A DNA stretch of 64,000 bases from positions 1,741,476 to 1,805,475 of the forward strand of contig NC_051089.1 of assembly GCF_901709675.1 (NCBI RefSeq), in the 5' to 3' direction. Source of the stretch: Syngnathus acus (Eukaryota > Chordata > Actinopteri > Syngnathiformes > Syngnathidae). The position numbers and the translations under genes are program-made. Below are positions 1-12,231 of the stretch, piece after piece; position 1 is the first letter of the stretch, and each line of letters starts with the position of its first letter. The notes beneath the pieces are model-generated. The model made no database searches. It was not told the origin of the DNA and saw only the letters and a program-made list of their open reading frames with translations.

Positions 1-1690
1 TCATATGATTGGTGGATGGTTTCGTCCAAAACTACTGAGTGATAATTTTATATACCATCTCTATTGTTTTATGCAGTTTATGTTTTTACATCATCATTGG
101 AATAATCTGAAACGCTTTACCCCAAACCACCACCATGACTCAAGATAGTGCTGTTAATTAAAAGTCAATTAAAAGGTGATGGATGGATGGACGGACTATT
201 CCGTCACTGGGAGGGAATGCCCACCTCTGCTATTTATGGGTCATCCACTCAATTGCCGCTTTTACTCATTATACTGACATGAGTTATGGTTATGTCCCTT
301 TCAAAAAAAAAAATCCCACTCATTTCAATGTAGTCACCTGAAAGCCTCCTTAAGTCCATCGTCCTTTTCTCTTAGTATTCATCACCATGTGACATCACTG
401 ACCTTCACTGGAAGCGGTTTCCATTAGTTTGACAAATTTGGTGTGTCAAAGCAGCATTGTTGACATGCAGGTGTAGAATCACCACTGAATGGATTCCACG
501 TAATGAAAATGCCACAAGAAGTGATGGCGTCTGTCCAGGATGGCAATTTGGTTCAGCCAGGGGTCATGTTTACAGATATTTTTTTGAGGAACCGACACAC
601 ATATTCAGGTACGGAGGATGAAACGTTAGTATTGCCTGCGTTTGCCAACGTCCTTAGCCACCACAGAGAATAACGATGCTAACAATCCTGCCAAATTTAA
701 ATGATGAAAACGATCACCGAGTATTAAATAAGAAGGCTTCAAAATCTCACTCTGCCAGTCACACTCTAATAGCCAAAGGTAAATTAGAAATCCAACAGTG
801 GCCAGGAATATAACATTAAATTAAATATTAGATTTTTTCTTACTTCTTAAGAACCGGCTACCGAGTAACAGGATTTTAATAAGTTAATCGTGCGATGTCA
901 TTTCTCATCAAACAAAATATAATTACTGCTGCAAAGTTGTGTCTTAAATTTGTCATCATAAATTCCAAGTTCAAGAAGGCAATAGTGTCTGTGTTGTGTA
1001 TCAAAATGTCAACGTGTGAGTGAAAGTATCCCGCAGGATTTTTTTTGGTCATTAGTTTGCTGGCAAGTGTCTTCCAATATGTCCATCAAATATGTCCATC
1101 TGTCTGTCTCCAAGTTACCAGTGCAGATACTCCAACAGTCAGTCAATAGACAGCAAAGGGCAAGGTCGCGTCTTCAATATCCCAGTGCCTCTTCATCCTC
1201 CAAGCGTATTCTTGATCTAAATTCAGAAAGACAGTGCAAACAGCTTCCTCATCTTTTAGCCTGGATATGCAAGCAAGCCTGCCCTTTCTCTGTTGTTACC
1301 AAATACGGAACTTGATATTTTTGTGATGTTCTCAGCCCAGAGCCGGCCAAAATAAATTCTGTATTCTTGAAGGACAAGGCGCATTTTGTATATCAAAACA
1401 GCAGTCAGTGGAACAACAGTGAAAAATGCCCTTCCCTTGACAGAAAACTCATCCATCATGAAGTCGTGCCTCCCTAGTTTATTTCCACCTTGGTTCTTTA
1501 TGAGAGAAGATTGCACCTTCAAGTACCCCCGATAAACATTCCCCAAATCTATGTAGTTTTTATTCTGTCATACTTACAGCCCGTAGCTGTCAAAAAGTAA
1601 ATCTTTACTGACACAATATACATTTCCAAAAGAAGCCTTCCCTAAAAGCTTTTACAATGGCTATCAACAGCACAGTATTTTTATGTATTA

Positions 1691-1859
1691 CCGTGTTGGA
1701 CCGAATATAAGACGACCCTGATTATAAGACGACCCCCTCTTTTTCAAGACTCAAGTTTGAAAAAAGCCTATGTCTAGACCCTGAATGTAAGACGACCCCC
1801 CCCCCTTTTCAGTTTTATTTCAATGAAAAAAACTTCGTCTTATATTCGAGCCAATACGG
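1691..1859. mobile_element. TA-flanked MITE, family A
   Basis: A 169-bp non-coding element has imperfect terminal inverted repeats of about 25 bp: CCGTGTTGGACCGAATATAA at the left, and CCGTATTGGCTCGAATATAA when the right end is read in reverse complement, both continuing into GACGA. It is flanked by TA on each side (1689-1690 and 1860-1861), the target duplication of Tc1/mariner-type transposases. The inside repeats the motif TAAGACGACC three times. It has no coding capacity, so it must have been moved by a transposase encoded elsewhere. Confidence 0.8.
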
Positions 1860-4742
1860 TAGCTAGTTTTAGCACAACACATACTGTAACTAGTTTTAAC
1901 TTGGGTATTTCCTCATCAAAATGGAGACAACAAGTTAGAATTGTGCATGGCCTCTTCAATGGCTAATTATAATACTAATCATTTCATTTTAAATGGTTTT
2001 GTCTGGTGTTGTGACAATTCACAGGCTCCTCCCACAGTCAATGGGAAGGAGAACTCATCTTGGGACATTGATACCTAAAGGAGAACCCATATTGGGACAT
2101 TAGTACCTAAATCCAAACAATATAATAACTGCTTGTTAGTCCAAGCACTGAAATGGATCCAGCGACATTTAATTGCGTTTGATGTTTTACATGGATGTTT
2201 TCATCTGAATTGTTCATAATGACAGTAAATTCGCCGATTGTATTTTCCTAAGGTCTAATGTTCATCCTGCGCTGGAGAAAATGCGAGGGGACTCAAAAGG
2301 TGTGCATGCTATTATGATCAACATCACACCCAATTTTGCTATGCTTGATAGGCTAGCGGCAACTGCATACCGTCTCGGGGTGTGTGTAGCTGATAGATGA
2401 CAACGAGCAGAAAATGGTGATTGTTGGCGGCGTATTGCAGAGCATCAGCAAACACATGGCTCCTGTTATTATCTAAAACACCACATTTTGCTCTGACGTA
2501 AGATTGACATTTAGATGTCATTTCTCTTCCTCTACCTGTACACACCTGCACACAGTTTTCCTTTATACACACAGAAAAAGCTTTTGGTGAATCACTGATG
2601 CATTATTTGTTCAAATATGCTGTTGTATACTCGCTGTGTTTCTCATCTCTGGGGACCTTGTTTATCTGTGTAAAGGTAAGGTTATTATAAACGCCAAGGC
2701 AGAGCGTGTTCTTGTGTAACGATGCTCGGTTGTGTGTATCTAGATGAATAGATCTGCTTTTCAGGTATTTTGGGGTCTTTTTTTTTCAAATGCTTTTTGG
2801 CTAAAATATGGACTTTGGTGAAAGACGAGAAAACAACTGCTACTGAGTATTTAATAAAAGCAATATGCCACATTGTTGGCAGTGCAAAGACTACAAGTTA
2901 GAATTGTGCATTTAGGAAGCTGTTAGTCTTTTCCCCTTGTATCCTCCTCTCATCTTTTCCTCCGTGATCCATATCATTGCTCCCTAGAGAGGCAGGAAAG
3001 GTGACAAACAAACCTATTCATCATCAGCGGGTTCTTCTGGCTAAACTGTTATCCAAGCCGAACTCTCTAAACTTTTCCCTGTGGCCCATTGTTTACGGCT
3101 GCATACTCTAAATTTACACCCGCCGTTTGTTTTATGAAGTGTCCACAGAGGGCAAGAAAGGGAGACAGTGGCCTGGTGTCAGCATATTTTCCTGCGCTGC
3201 CTCTACTATACACTAATGTATAGTGGAACAGGGCCTTTATTTGGATCTTCTGTCTATTTTTTATATGCTATTGTTTTATACTAGCCAGATTTAGAAAAAC
3301 AGTATGATCACATGAGTTAGATCTCTGCGGGGGGGGGTTAGGGGATTTATTATAAATGAGTAGATGTTATTTACAAAGGCCATGAGGGACAGAGTGGAAT
3401 TGGTTGACTTGGGGAAGGGAACAGCTTGGATAAACGGCAGCAGTACGACAGAAAGCTCTGCCTCAAAGTTCTGCGTTTAATGTAATGAACTCAAGCGGCT
3501 GTGTAATGGCTTCAATTTGAGGTGAGTTCATTATGTGTAATTGTTCCATTCATTTGCAGGGGTTCATTTTTTAGACACGCTAATGGCAAACGCAGATCAT
3601 TTTGACTGGTTTGTATTCCGAAAACATTCGATTCACAGCGCGACAGCAGCATTAGTGGCCATGCTAGGTGTTTACTGAAAAAAACGTGCAGGGAATCTTC
3701 ACCAGTCTGAAAACTTGAGCAGATCCATTTAAAACTTAAAGCCATTACCCATGAGTCATTTTCAATTCATGTCCAGATTGTCCTTGTAATAAATTGAATG
3801 AATTTCTAATTTTACTCTCGCAGAGTGACGTGATTTTAATATATGCAGATAATTACATTTTGACCTAATGTCTTCATATGTCAGGTATGAATTTGAGAAA
3901 TCAACAACCTTTAGTAGGGTCCGATTTGGGAACCATTTGTCTGCCGCGACATTTGCTGGACTTTTTGGTGACATATAATTACATGACGCAACAGAGGTGT
4001 CACAAAACTGCCATAACAGAATAGAATTACTGTATGCCTGATTACAAGGAGATTATTAAAAAGATCTTTGTAAAATACATCACGTCCTAAGATTAAATCT
4101 GTACGAAAATACTATCGAGTCAGTTGGTGTGTTTTGTTGTGGTTGACTGGATATGTGTAATCTTCTTAATACTTAGCACAAACGTGTTGCTTTCTAATCC
4201 CTGATTAAATGTGTTGAAGCAATGGATGCCCTTACCTATCAAAAATGGCAAACTGTGTTTTCATCCAAACTGTCTTGTTTTTTTTTTGTCAATTTCGTTT
4301 CTCCTTTAAACAGATTTTGCAGCTTTCAAATGCTCCTTTACTTTAATTCAAGTATGGTAGAGACCATTTAATATATGATACACACTGCACAATGCTTGCT
4401 ATAAAAATGTTTTTCTGGACTTGAATACCTAGTGGCAAGTTTCCCTTTTGTGTTGTTGTGTCGCAGACAGATGCTGGGGTAACGATTCTCAAACAGGGTC
4501 AACGTCTCCCTTGTGGAGGTTTAGTGTTCGGGTGCCCACTAGGCAAAGAGAGAGAGAATACAATAGACTGCAAGAGTTTTTCTGTATGCACAACATATCA
4601 ACAAAACACATGATACAATAACTACATTCGGATATTTGTGTGTTTCATGTTGACTGTATTACAATCATTATTCAACTCACGGAGCGTTTTATTGTCAATG
4701 CCACATTCTACTTACGGTACAAAGCAATGTGCAAATGTCCCT

Positions 4743-4995
4743 CATGTAAGTTTGCGCTGGTTAGTGCTGCAGAACCTTCCTGACCTTTTGCTGACAGGGT
4801 AGGAGAAAAACATGTGTAGTTCCCAGCTGCCACGACACAGCGATGTCCACAGGCGAGGGCAATCCGGCCTATGGGAACCAGCGGGGGCAGGGCAAAGTGG
4901 GCCAGATGTGTGAACACCTCGGAGCCATGCGTCAACTGTGGCCTTGGTTGACATGACCTCCCCCAGGGCCAGGACACCAGCTTCCTACTGTACAA
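4743..4995 (-). other. GC-rich minus-strand island open in two frames, unidentified
   Basis: On the minus strand this stretch is GC-rich and free of stops in two overlapping frames. One reads through EVFTHLAHFALPPLVPIGRI and then ALACGHRCVVAAGNY; the other contains LALGEVMSTKATVDAWLRGV. A pyrimidine-rich acceptor-like sequence, ttctctgtccag, precedes it and an AAAG|GTCAGG donor-like sequence occurs inside it. Neither translation is recognised. A real exon, a frameshifted pseudogene or a plain GC-rich conserved element are all possible. Confidence 0.25.
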
Positions 4996-5638
4996 TGCTG
5001 GACAGAGAACACTGGTGGCTCGGAATGGGTGTCATGGACAACAAAACTTAGTTCATCATCATGAAATAAGGCCAGCGAGTAGATTTGGAGTCTACTGTAG
5101 CTCAAACTTCAGGATGCCATTAAAAAAGGAGATTGCTTTTTAAGTGCCATCATTGCAGGGTACACTCTTTAATCGGGGGAGATTTATGGAAAGCAATTAT
5201 CCAAGGAAAAAATCGGACATGCCATTTATCAGGCCGACTGGAAATCACAAGCATAATTGTCACAACCGTACGCAGATCAGACCTTAGAAACATATAAAAC
5301 CCACACAAGGTGGCATGGATCGTTTTTAATGTTCCTTCTTTGTGGTAGTGTGACCTGGAGGACTGACTGGCTGACTGGCTCTCCACATTCCCCTTAGGTT
5401 GGCTCATTACTCGGACCTTGCTTCAGGGTGTCACAACATAAGAGGGACTAGTTTATGACCAAGATAGTGAAGCCGAGTCTGGCTTGACCGTAATTAAAAA
5501 AAACATTTCCCTCCCACTTGGTACTCTTTACGGCAAACTCCTATCTTTCCGGTTTGAACCATCTATAAGGTCAAGAATGGAGAATGACGGGTGCAAGCTT
5601 AGACTTGGAACATATTCAGGAGGATAAATAACAATGAC

Positions 5639-5644
5639 AGAGAC

Positions 5645-5678
<34 letters not shown>

Positions 5679-5679
5679 G
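5639..5679. repeat. (AG)n microsatellite
   Basis: An almost pure AG run with two interruptions in its left half; the last 22 or so bases are pure. Confidence 0.9.
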
Positions 5680-6375
5680 ACGAGGGATTTGGACGGCAGT
5701 TTCCTGGAAGCCAATGTGTCTTTCAGCAACCTCCCTGATGAATAACTAAGTCGCAAAAAACTTATGGTTCACGTAAAAGCACCCTAAAACTACAGTTTAG
5801 AAGAGCACTGCAGATGAAATAGGCTGTAAAACGGACCATCTATCATAGTGGCTTCCAAAAAGTGAAGGCATGGGGAAAAGGGGTTAGAGCACTTTTCATT
5901 AAGGCGCCTGCAGCTTCAGGAATCACAAGTTGAAACAATAGCCTCTGCACCAAAAGTTTTTTTCTAAAAGGATAGGAAGACAGTATTCCAAATCAAAAAC
6001 ACAACAAATTGTTTCTTCTCTTACAGAAACGAAGCATCACAGATCATGGTTACTGAACGACTGAAGCGTCTAATATGATTGGAACATCACAGATAGTAAA
6101 CAAAACTCTCTATTAAAGAAAATGAGATCATAGTTTAGAAAATATTTCAAATTAATAATTTTAAACGTCATACGGCATTTTGTTCTGTGACACGTCAGCG
6201 AGTATCTGAAGATGTTTTTCCCCTCAATGAATTATGGAACAGAGTTGACTAATAACATACATAGTGGAGAAATGAAGCATGGAAGAATGATAACATTTGC
6301 ATTTTGGCGTGCGCGTGTGTCACTCCGCGAGAGTGCGCATGCTACTCGTATCCTCTGTGTCTCACCCTGATCCAT

Positions 6376-6640
6376 TTCAGGTCCATTGTATTGTCAGTTT
6401 GATTTATGTGGTGCTACGCTCGCATCTCCCTACAATGTCAAGCCAATGAAAAATATATGCAGCTGCTCATATAATGCCTGATGATATCTCTGCTCTGGTG
6501 AATGCCGCGAGTTTGATCTGCCTAAATAAGATGACTTCCATCCAATCCATACAAGCCGCCATTAGCGAGACACTCTGCATGCTTGGAATGTTAATAGATG
6601 GAGTATTAGCATTTTATAGCAGTCTACTACTCGTGTAGCA
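6376..6640. other. Candidate conserved non-coding element
   Basis: A stretch of complex, non-repetitive sequence with balanced composition, no ORF, and features such as the near-homeobox sites taatag and catataatgcctgatgat. It looks like the enhancer-type conserved elements that surround developmental genes in gene deserts. This is an impression from composition only. Confidence 0.22.
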
Positions 6641-7107
6641 TTAAGCACGGGTCTGCTCGATGATGCATTAGAAAGACGATTTCAAACAGGGGCCACCACT
6701 TGGCTTGCACAGAGGACGATGTTTACATGTATGTGCTTGGGATAAATTGTCGTGGAAAAAAGGCTCACGAGTGGGTGAAAAGGTTTACATCAGGTGTTTC
6801 TTCAGATGCAGAAGATGTGTACGCACACACACCTCCATCTCCCGTCTTTTTCTTTTACAGTGGATAAAAGCTATAATGGGAGAGAGACGTTTGCTTTGAA
6901 GTTACACGACGTGGCAAAAAACACATTCACGCAGATGCAGCTATCAACTCCTTAAAAGCCAGAGAGTCTTTTCATGTCATCCAAATCCAATTATGATGTA
7001 CCGGATATAATAACTACAATTTGGTTGTGCATTTCGGAAAAATACTGTTTTTTTTAAGGCGAGATGGACAAATACTTATTCATCCTGTAAGAGAAATTCA
7101 TAATTAA

Positions 7108-7215
7108 TGGGGCTCCGATTAATCGGCTGCCGATAACGATCGACCGATTTCTGAGAAAAAATAGACACATTGATCATCAATGCCTTACCAGAACAACCGA
7201 TCGCCCCAAGCTGGT
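7108..7215. repeat. Possible old interspersed repeat
   Basis: The segment starts ggggctccgattaatcggct and continues with further cgat-rich words up to ccgatcgcccc. Its repetitious CGAT content stands out against its surroundings and resembles a dispersed fish repeat, but I cannot name the family. Confidence 0.3.
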
Positions 7216-9179
7216 ACTTTGCTTCAATCAATAACAAAACTTGGCCAGGCTTAAATCAGCTTTTACTTCTGCCTGTGCCATTCAGGTCACTGCTCAGTAT
7301 ATGACTGTTGATTGCGATTCTGTGTGTATTGTGGAATATATTACATCACGGTAAGCTCTACTCCTGCTACACAATTTAATTGCTTTTCAGTCCATGACGT
7401 TGCCTTCAATCTCCTTGCAGAACAATTCGTATGGTTCCAATATTTCAGAAATGATGTGTTTGGACTGAGAAAAATAATAACTTTCCTATACCAAAGGAGA
7501 AACTCATTTTAGTCCTTGAATTTGAATCCTTTTGATAAAAGAAGTATATTGTGCCAGTGCTTAATTTTTTTCCACGGACAACCAATAACATTCACAGCCT
7601 TAATGCAAATTCTTTTCTCTCAGAATTCCTACTCTAATCTTATAAAGTCGGAACTGCCTTCTCCTCGCACATTTTGACTGCTATCACTAAGCTGAAATGC
7701 CGGACAAGGATATAAAGGACTATTACAACTATGAATTTAAATTGCAGCATGTACGAAAATCATGCAAATATCCTGCATAGGGAACTTGTAGAATATTCCA
7801 ACTGGAGGGTTACTAAGTGCTTGAATGGGGACGGCCTCGCCTTTAATCTTCTTTCAAAACATTCTCGATGCTTCAGAAGTGTCTAGTGTTTGGACAGTGA
7901 ATATTGATAGCACAGATCACATGATGAAGAACTTCAGTGCCAATGACTGGGACTTCAGTCATTAAATGCTGCCACGGCCAATCCACTTAGCTGAGGAGAA
8001 CTTCAGTGTGGTTCCCAGGGGTTGTTAAGACAAACAGCTTGAGGCTCTTGAATCTTGTGCTCAGTTTTTCTTGTCCGGGGTTTTTCAATTTAAACGGGGA
8101 AAAGTGGGCAGACAAAAGGGGAGTTTCCTGGTTAGTTGTCACATTGTTGTACGCAACTTGGATTCAACGTAAGCAGCAGTGTGAGTGAAATTGTGTGACA
8201 TGGCATCCTTTCTTCATTTCTTTATGTAGGGTCTCAGATATAAGAAAATAATTAGAATATTCAAAAGCATTAGAAATCAATCAATCAATCAAGAGTTATT
8301 TGCGTTGCAATTTCCATACAAAAAAAATGCAGGATGCGAAAATAAGCGAAAAGAAGATTGCCTTTTTCTACCCGCAGCTTTATAAATAAATAAAACTTAC
8401 GCTTTGGCTTCATAGGCCGTAAATGTGCCATAAACATCACCTAACTGCTTCTACATATGCTATTTGCCCTTTTGACTTCAAGTGTTAATTTCCCGACCGA
8501 TGAATGCATTTTACTTGAGAGAAACAGATGTGCTAAATACGCCTTTGTTTTTCTAATGGGCTGCAGATGGGTGAAAGAAAAACCTGAATAAATGGATGAT
8601 TGGGAAAACATGTTAAAAGACGATCGTACCGTACAGGTGCGCGACATGCACCTGTCTACAGAAACTATTCATATTACTGCTAAAAGATTATTTTCTTGCA
8701 ATAAGAGGAAATTTATAAGAAACTTCAAACATATTCATTGCTGGGGAAGGTTAGAGCTTGCGTCATGGAAACTGCCCAATTGGCAAATGTTCTAATGTTA
8801 GCACAGTTCACAAAATGCTGGACTTGATGTATTCAAGCACACAATAGTCTCTTAAATTCTCAAACAATACACGCTTTAGACAAGGACATTTCCTGGAGCT
8901 GGCTGCCTCGCAGGACCACTCAATTAGTGGAAAAGAACCTTGGTCAAAAAAAGTGCCAGAAAGCAATACATTTTATCACAACTTTTCTCATGCAAACCAG
9001 TTGGAGCGTGTCGTCATTACGTTTTTTTTAAATAACGTTTTCCACTTAACATTTAATATTACAAGCTTTACTTGTCCATAAATGGAAAGCAAGAATCTCA
9101 TTTTGTGCACTCGTGAAGATTGTTTCCCCTCTCATAATAACTGCGGTACTGTATATAAGCATGAAAACACAGAGGTTAA

Positions 9180-9560
9180 GTTGTGTGGCCACCTCAATTA
9201 TTCAGCTGGTGCCTCGTCTCATTTCACTGAAATCGGGCCCTCGAACGCCTCCTCTGCTTCCATTCAGACCGGCACGTCTGATCTTGCCCCGTTCTCATTC
9301 CATTTTCTCGCTTTTTAATGCCTGCTGATGAGGGTTAGGGAGGACCACGGGAGGCGAGGGGCCTTAGGTTGATTTGACCCGTAGGTGTTACCCCGCGAGC
9401 AAAAAGACCTCTCGGCAGGTCGATAATGCACAGACTAATGGCTGTGAAGTGACCGGCCAGGAATGAGAAATAGCCCTCATCAGTTAGGGTAATGGCATCC
9501 CTGGGCCCTCAGCCCGTTCAAGATCAACCGGCTATGCGTATGTACTGCACCTTTTGGTGT
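9180..9560. other. Candidate conserved non-coding element
   Basis: A unique, relatively GC-rich block in AT-rich surroundings. It contains words such as ggtcgataatgcacagac and ggccaggaatgagaaatagc and has no repeat signature. Two short overlapping ORFs at its left edge are not protein-like. Confidence 0.22.
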
Positions 9561-10501
9561 TAATTACAAATGGCGACAGACACTCTTGTCATATTCCACC
9601 AATTGCATGTCGTGCGCTATGCGGTATGTTGTCTTTATGAAGGTAACAGCTGCCAAGTGTGAGAATGAAATAAAAAGCTTGACAAGCTCAATCGAAGTAT
9701 ATTGAGAATGTAGAAAATGAGCCTTTGGATCAGCATGAATATGCATTACAATATGTTATGCTAACATTCACATGTTTTTTTTTTGCAGATTACTTGGAAG
9801 AATAAATCTGCCTCAAAAGCTTTTTCTGCAGCCACAAATAAAAAAAATACCGGTTTTGATTAAAGCCATGAATTTCATATCTGTGAATTGCAATTAGGTG
9901 AACTGTGTACACAAAATAAAAACAAATATTCTGTCCTATGTTCTAAAATTTCTTTTGAAAAAAATGATGAAACATGCAACCGGTCATTACCATACTTGTT
10001 GAGTTTACACTACAAGTGCTGAAATTCATTTGCTACTTATGACCTAATTCTGGCATTTTATGTACGAAAACGCATCACTGATCCTTTGATCTGGCATGAA
10101 TTATTTATTTTGAACACATACAATAAATCATGAAAAACAAAAGCCTGTCACTTATTGTCTCTGGATTGTTTTATGCTAAAATTAAACAAAGAAAATGTAA
10201 AGTATACATTTTAATATCTAAATCTCCTTTCATTCATTTTTACTCAGATTGTAATTTGTTGTTGAATTATGTTACATTTTCGTCCTTTTGAATCTAGATT
10301 GGATTTTACTTTCTTTTTTAGGCAATAAGATAATTGATCAGAGATATGTTTTATATAAATAGCAATTGGCTTTGGTCAACAACCATCAAAATATTAAGAG
10401 TCAGTTCAGTTACATTCAAAAATCACACTTCAAAATGCTAAAGTACATTTTGTACACCAGAGTGCAAATTAGTGGAAACAGTGTGCCTGACTGCCAATTG
10501 C

Positions 10502-10518
10502 TTTTTTTTTTTTTTTTT
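10502..10518. repeat. T17 homopolymer
   Basis: Seventeen consecutive T. Confidence 0.9.
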
Positions 10519-12026
10519 ACACTGAACAAACATTAAAATTCAGATCAATGCATTAAATTATTTGGATTGATTGCACTTATCTAACTTGCATTCATTTTAT
10601 TAGAATTTGCTCCTTTAATTACCCCCCACAACGTTCAATACGCAATTAAATGCAATTAGTAAGTAGTTTTATGTTAAATGCATAGACAATCTACCGAAAT
10701 GAAAAATACAACAAAAACAAGTAAAGAACGAACATCAAAACAAAAAAAGGTCAACTGGCAAAAGAAAAACACAACTTGATGAGTATTTTGTGAGAAACAT
10801 CGAGCAGAAAGTCTTTCTCTACAGGCCCCCCCCCAAAAAAGGGGAGTGAGCAGCAATCAAAACTTGCATGATGGCAATGCTGCAAACTAAAGTTTCCTTA
10901 TCGGAATGTGTGGGAGAGAGGTCAGTTTCATATCAAACAAATAAAATATTAAACAAGCTCATCCAGGAATTGGAAAAAATGCTTTTGGCACTCTCTTTGA
11001 TGCCCAGTGAGTCAGAGCTGTTGCTGCTGCTCCCCCCCTCCCCATTTTAAAACAAACTTTTAAGCAAAAATGCATATCAGTGTTAAAAACATTGTGTGCC
11101 TAAAATACAGTAATGATAATTTTTTACTTGGAATTTATAACATAATATTTTGTCAGCATAGCCCACAATAGCTTATTTGTGGATTTGACAACTTTTGAAT
11201 GTGAAATACTGGAATTTCTCAGCTGGTTTACAAAATACTCTTGACTGCAAAATGATCCTTTGTACACTCTAAGCCAGGTCTGCATAACATTCCATATTAA
11301 AACAACGATTTACTCTTGACTTGGTACCGTAAAAATATGACTTGGCATTCTCCAATCGAACATCAATTAAACAAATGAGCCGTGCAACCTGTGGCTCGGT
11401 ACCCAACCTCTTAACAATTTAACAATAAATAAAATGTGCTTGCCAGTGTAAACAAACTGACGCCACTGTGTAATCATACACAGACACATGCAAATCAATC
11501 AGTGGTGTTGCGTGTCATTAAGCGCGCCCGATGATTACATACGAGCGACATACCGACAGAATGTTTTTCTGTTTATCTTATTTGTATGTGAATGGACCAC
11601 ACTTGCGTTATTTAATAGTGGAGCAACACTAAACACATTCTTGTGAATCCAGTGAGCATCTAAGTTTACTTTCCATGGACTTGAGCTAAAAAGCAACGTA
11701 ATAACGGCAAATTATGTGCCACGCGTGTGACCATTTCTCGAGTAATACAGCCATGAAATTGGATCTGCTTCTCACACTTTCATCTCCACCCTCTTATTAA
11801 TAATTTTAAATTTCCTCTGCTGCATTCCATACCATTTACTTCGGAAGGGATAACGTTTGGCTTTTGTTGATTAGCCATCCAGTTCAAGTGCATTCACCTT
11901 GAAAGATTAGGTGGTCTATGATCAAAATAGCCGTAACAAAACGGTGGGGGTTTTCAAATTGAAAGAAAGACAATAAAAAGACAATAACATACATGGGGCC
12001 TATGATCCTTAAATATTGATAAGATA

Positions 12027-12231
12027 CCGTATTTTCCGCACTATAAGGCGCACCTAAAAACCTCCAATTTTCTCAAAAGCCGACAGTGCGCTTTATAATC
12101 CGGTGCGCCTTGTATGTGGACCAATATTGAGCCACTACAGCAGGCGTGTTCAAATATATGGATTTATATGTGGACAAAGTTTTGAAATGGGCCATTCATT
12201 GAAGGTGCGCCTTATAGTGCGGAAAATACGG
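12027..12231. mobile_element. TA-flanked MITE, family B, with perfect 29-bp terminal inverted repeats
   Basis: A 205-bp element has 29-bp terminal inverted repeats that match perfectly (12027-12055 against 12203-12231). Each starts CCGTATTTTCCGCACTATAA and runs on through GGCGCACCT. TA dinucleotides flank it at 12025-12026 and 12232-12233. A degenerate internal copy of the GGTGCGCC motif is present. Perfect ends suggest a younger insertion than the copy at 1691. It has no ORF. Confidence 0.87.

Larger units (their letters stand above)
1..12026. other. Upstream gene desert, left part
   Basis: No supported gene. It contains one MITE (1691-1859), an AG microsatellite (5639-5679), a GC-rich minus-strand island open in two frames (4743-4995), a possible old repeat around 7108-7215, and two blocks that look like conserved non-coding DNA (6376-6640 and 9180-9560). 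The remainder is AT-rich sequence with no feature I can name; ORFs are under 100 codons and have random-looking translations. Confidence 0.7.
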
